NCBI RefSeq assembly: GCF_000281045.1
Contig: NW_008246085.1
Coordinates: forward strand, 37,888 to 101,887
Reading direction: 5' to 3'
Source: Saprolegnia diclina VS20
Taxonomy: Eukaryota > Oomycota > Saprolegniomycetes > Saprolegniales > Saprolegniaceae
DNA: 64,000 bases
Shown here piece after piece: positions 62,586 through 64,000 of this stretch. Every line of letters begins with the position of its first letter. Positions within the stretch are counted from its first letter, which is position 1. The translations under genes were made by a program, and so were the position numbers. The notes under the pieces were generated by a model. That model did no database searches and was not told the origin of the DNA. It was given only the letters and a program-made list of their open reading frames with translations.

Positions 62586-64000
62586 ATGAAAGCCAAGAAA
62601 ATTCAATTCCTCTCGCGGATGGCGACGTCCGAGCAGCCCGCCGAGGCGACGACGGTGACCAAGCGCAAGGCCGGCGCCAAGGAGGCCGAGCCCGCTACCG
62701 AGACATCGGAGGCCAAAGCCAAGCTGCCGGGCAAGATCCAGCAGCGCAAGGACCTCGGGACCAAGGCGTCCGGCGCGCCCAAGTTGAGCCTCCGCTTCAT
62801 CTTGATCCCGATCCTCGTCGCGTGCGCCGTCGCGTTCTGGAAGGTCAAGTTCCAGGGTGTGAAGCTCAACCCGCGCGTGCTCCTCGATGCTGCCAAGCAG
62901 AGTGTCGGCTACTCAGCCCACGAGTACGCTGACCTCTTTGCACCCGTCGGCAACAAGTACGCGAGCGACATTGTGCACATCCAGACGCGCAAGCTGCTCA
63001 CGCCGGACGCGACGTGCAGCCTCCCGACCGTCGTGACGCCCGAGCCCGTCCACGTCGACGTGGCGTTGGGCCACGCCGCCACGCTCCGTGCGACCGGCAG
63101 CGTCTTTATTGCGCTCAACGGCCGCGACGACGGCGTCCTCGTCCAGTGGCAGCCCAAGGACGGGTGCTTGTACGAGCTCGCTGTGGCCGCCGCCACCGCG
63201 CTCGGGAGCGACCCCGACTACTTTCCCAACGGTCTCCGCTTCTACAACAGCATGGGCGACCCGATTACGACCGCTGCCGAAGTCGACGCCGAGCGACTCG
63301 TGTACGTCCTCGTCGACTTTCAAATCTGGGTCTGGCCCGGCATCAAGGTCGGGTACACGCGCAACATTGACGGCATCTCGCTCAAGACGATCTCGCTATC
63401 GCCGCTCGTGTTTGACGTCGAGGCGTTCTTTGACGCCAAAGAAGCAGACGCGATCATTGCCGAGGGCATGAACAAGCTCCAGCGGTCGCCCGTCGACAGC
63501 AAGGACGCGACTGACGGGTACCACTCGGACCGCACGAGCTACACGGCGTTTCTCGACGACTCGGCGTTCACGCGCGACTTTCGCCGGCGCACGGCGGCCC
63601 TCGCACGTCTGCCAAGCCCGGCGCTTTCCGAGCGTCTCCAACTCGTGCGCTACGAGGCCGGTCAGTTCTTCCGCAAGCACGAAGACTACTTTGACTCGAA
63701 GGACTTCCTCGGCAAGAAGAACTTGGCGGTCGCCGACTACAAGGCGTGGTGTGCATGGGCCGCCGCCGCGATCGAGAGCCTCCCGATCGAGGCAAGCTTG
63801 GACCCGACCTTCCAGCGCGACGGGCCCATGTACCCGAACGCCGACGATACGATGACGTGGCAGCACAGCGTGCTGCAAGCGTTCCTCGACGACGCGGCGG
63901 CGACTGACTTTTTCACCGAGCACGCGGACGCCGAGTGGGGCGACTGGGTCAAGGAGAACGTGGCGAACGGCGCGAACGGCATCGTCGAGATCCTCCTCGA
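62586..64000 (+). CDS. Membrane-anchored prolyl 4-hydroxylase (copy 2, cut by window end)
   Basis: Open frame from ATG 62586 (or the internal ATG at 62619) to the end of the window, 471 codons seen. Lys/Ala-rich N-terminus, one membrane segment (LRFILIPILVACAVAF, about 73-88), then the same accessory domain as copy 1 (SDIVHIQTRKLLTPD, DGCLYEL, VDFQIWVWPGIKVGY, SLSPLVFDVEAFF) and the start of the catalytic part: RTSYTAFLDD and LVRYEAGQFFRKHEDYF with iron ligands His365 and Asp367. The second half, with the distal His and Lys, lies beyond the window. Paralogue of the 41828 gene on the same strand; the two flank the bZIP/START array. Confidence 0.88.
   Translation, partial: MKAKKIQFLSRMATSEQPAEATTVTKRKAGAKEAEPATETSEAKAKLPGKIQQRKDLGTKASGAPKLSLRFILIPILVACAVAFWKVKFQGVKLNPRVLLDAAKQSVGYSAHEYADLFAPVGNKYASDIVHIQTRKLLTPDATCSLPTVVTPEPVHVDVALGHAATLRATGSVFIALNGRDDGVLVQWQPKDGCLYELAVAAATALGSDPDYFPNGLRFYNSMGDPITTAAEVDAERLVYVLVDFQIWVWPGIKVGYTRNIDGISLKTISLSPLVFDVEAFFDAKEADAIIAEGMNKLQRSPVDSKDATDGYHSDRTSYTAFLDDSAFTRDFRRRTAALARLPSPALSERLQLVRYEAGQFFRKHEDYFDSKDFLGKKNLAVADYKAWCAWAAAAIESLPIEASLDPTFQRDGPMYPNADDTMTWQHSVLQAFLDDAAATDFFTEHADAEWGDWVKENVANGANGIVEILL

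Noticed and set aside
1-64000. CRISPR arrays, operons, tRNA genes, integrated virus
   Set aside because: Searched by eye on both strands; no regular direct repeats with spacers, no cloverleaf with a T-loop consensus and no viral gene set. The spliced genes are plainly eukaryotic.

Overview
This is a nuclear fragment of a GC-rich, gene-dense oomycete, most probably a saprolegnialean water mould (Saprolegnia, Achlya, Thraustotheca or Aphanomyces type). The clues are very short introns (41-61 bp, one of 99 bp) with a GTAC-biased donor and an almost invariant TAG acceptor, many bZIP-like genes joined to START-like domains, a myosin with a PX tail, and an intact squalene epoxidase. From general knowledge, Saprolegniales keep sterol synthesis while Peronosporales have lost this step. 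No operons, CRISPR arrays, tRNA or rRNA genes, or intact transposons are visible. A 100-N scaffold gap lies at 51334-51433.

Left part (1-44 kb): mostly single-copy eukaryotic genes, often in head-to-head pairs. In order: PAT1 (mRNA decapping) and an ISWI remodeller; a bZIP-like gene; squalene epoxidase; a second bZIP-like gene divergent from a DOT1-type methyltransferase; an SFT2 Golgi membrane protein; a large EF-hand protein of unknown role; ribosomal protein uS14 (RPS29); an intron-containing bZIP/START-like gene; a myosin with zinc-ribbon, PX and GAT-like tail; SEC31 of the COPII coat; two paralogous XYPPX-repeat proteins sharing a promoter block; a flavin-reductase-like protein; an RHBDD1-type rhomboid protease whose reading frame holds a TGA; and IML1/DEPDC5 of GATOR1, without a recognisable DEP domain and with two GC-AG introns. 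Exon structures were rebuilt by hand and keep frame throughout. The only stop inside a rebuilt gene is the rhomboid TGA.

Right part (44-62 kb): the most unusual region. Ten intronless genes, all on the minus strand, form a tandem family. Each has a leucine-zipper segment behind a degenerate basic region (core RHRKKQ.DEL), a second coiled coil, and a C-terminal domain that looks START/SRPBCC-like. Neighbouring members resemble each other (c/d, e/f, h/i), and one (f) stops after the coiled coils. A plus-strand gene for a TRIAP1/Mdm35-type twin-CX9C protein sits inside the array. Paralogous membrane-anchored prolyl 4-hydroxylases lie on both sides (41828-44081, and 62586 to the window end). Three further bZIP-like genes lie in the left part, two of which have a different C-terminal domain, so the window holds thirteen.

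How the genes might work together: most left-hand genes are ordinary housekeeping neighbours and need not act together. The array looks like a lineage-specific expansion of putative regulators that combine dimerisation or DNA contact with a ligand-pocket fold, similar in plan to plant HD-ZIP/START factors but with a zipper-type head. That functional reading is inference. The repeated architecture, tandem layout and P4H flanks are read directly from the sequence.
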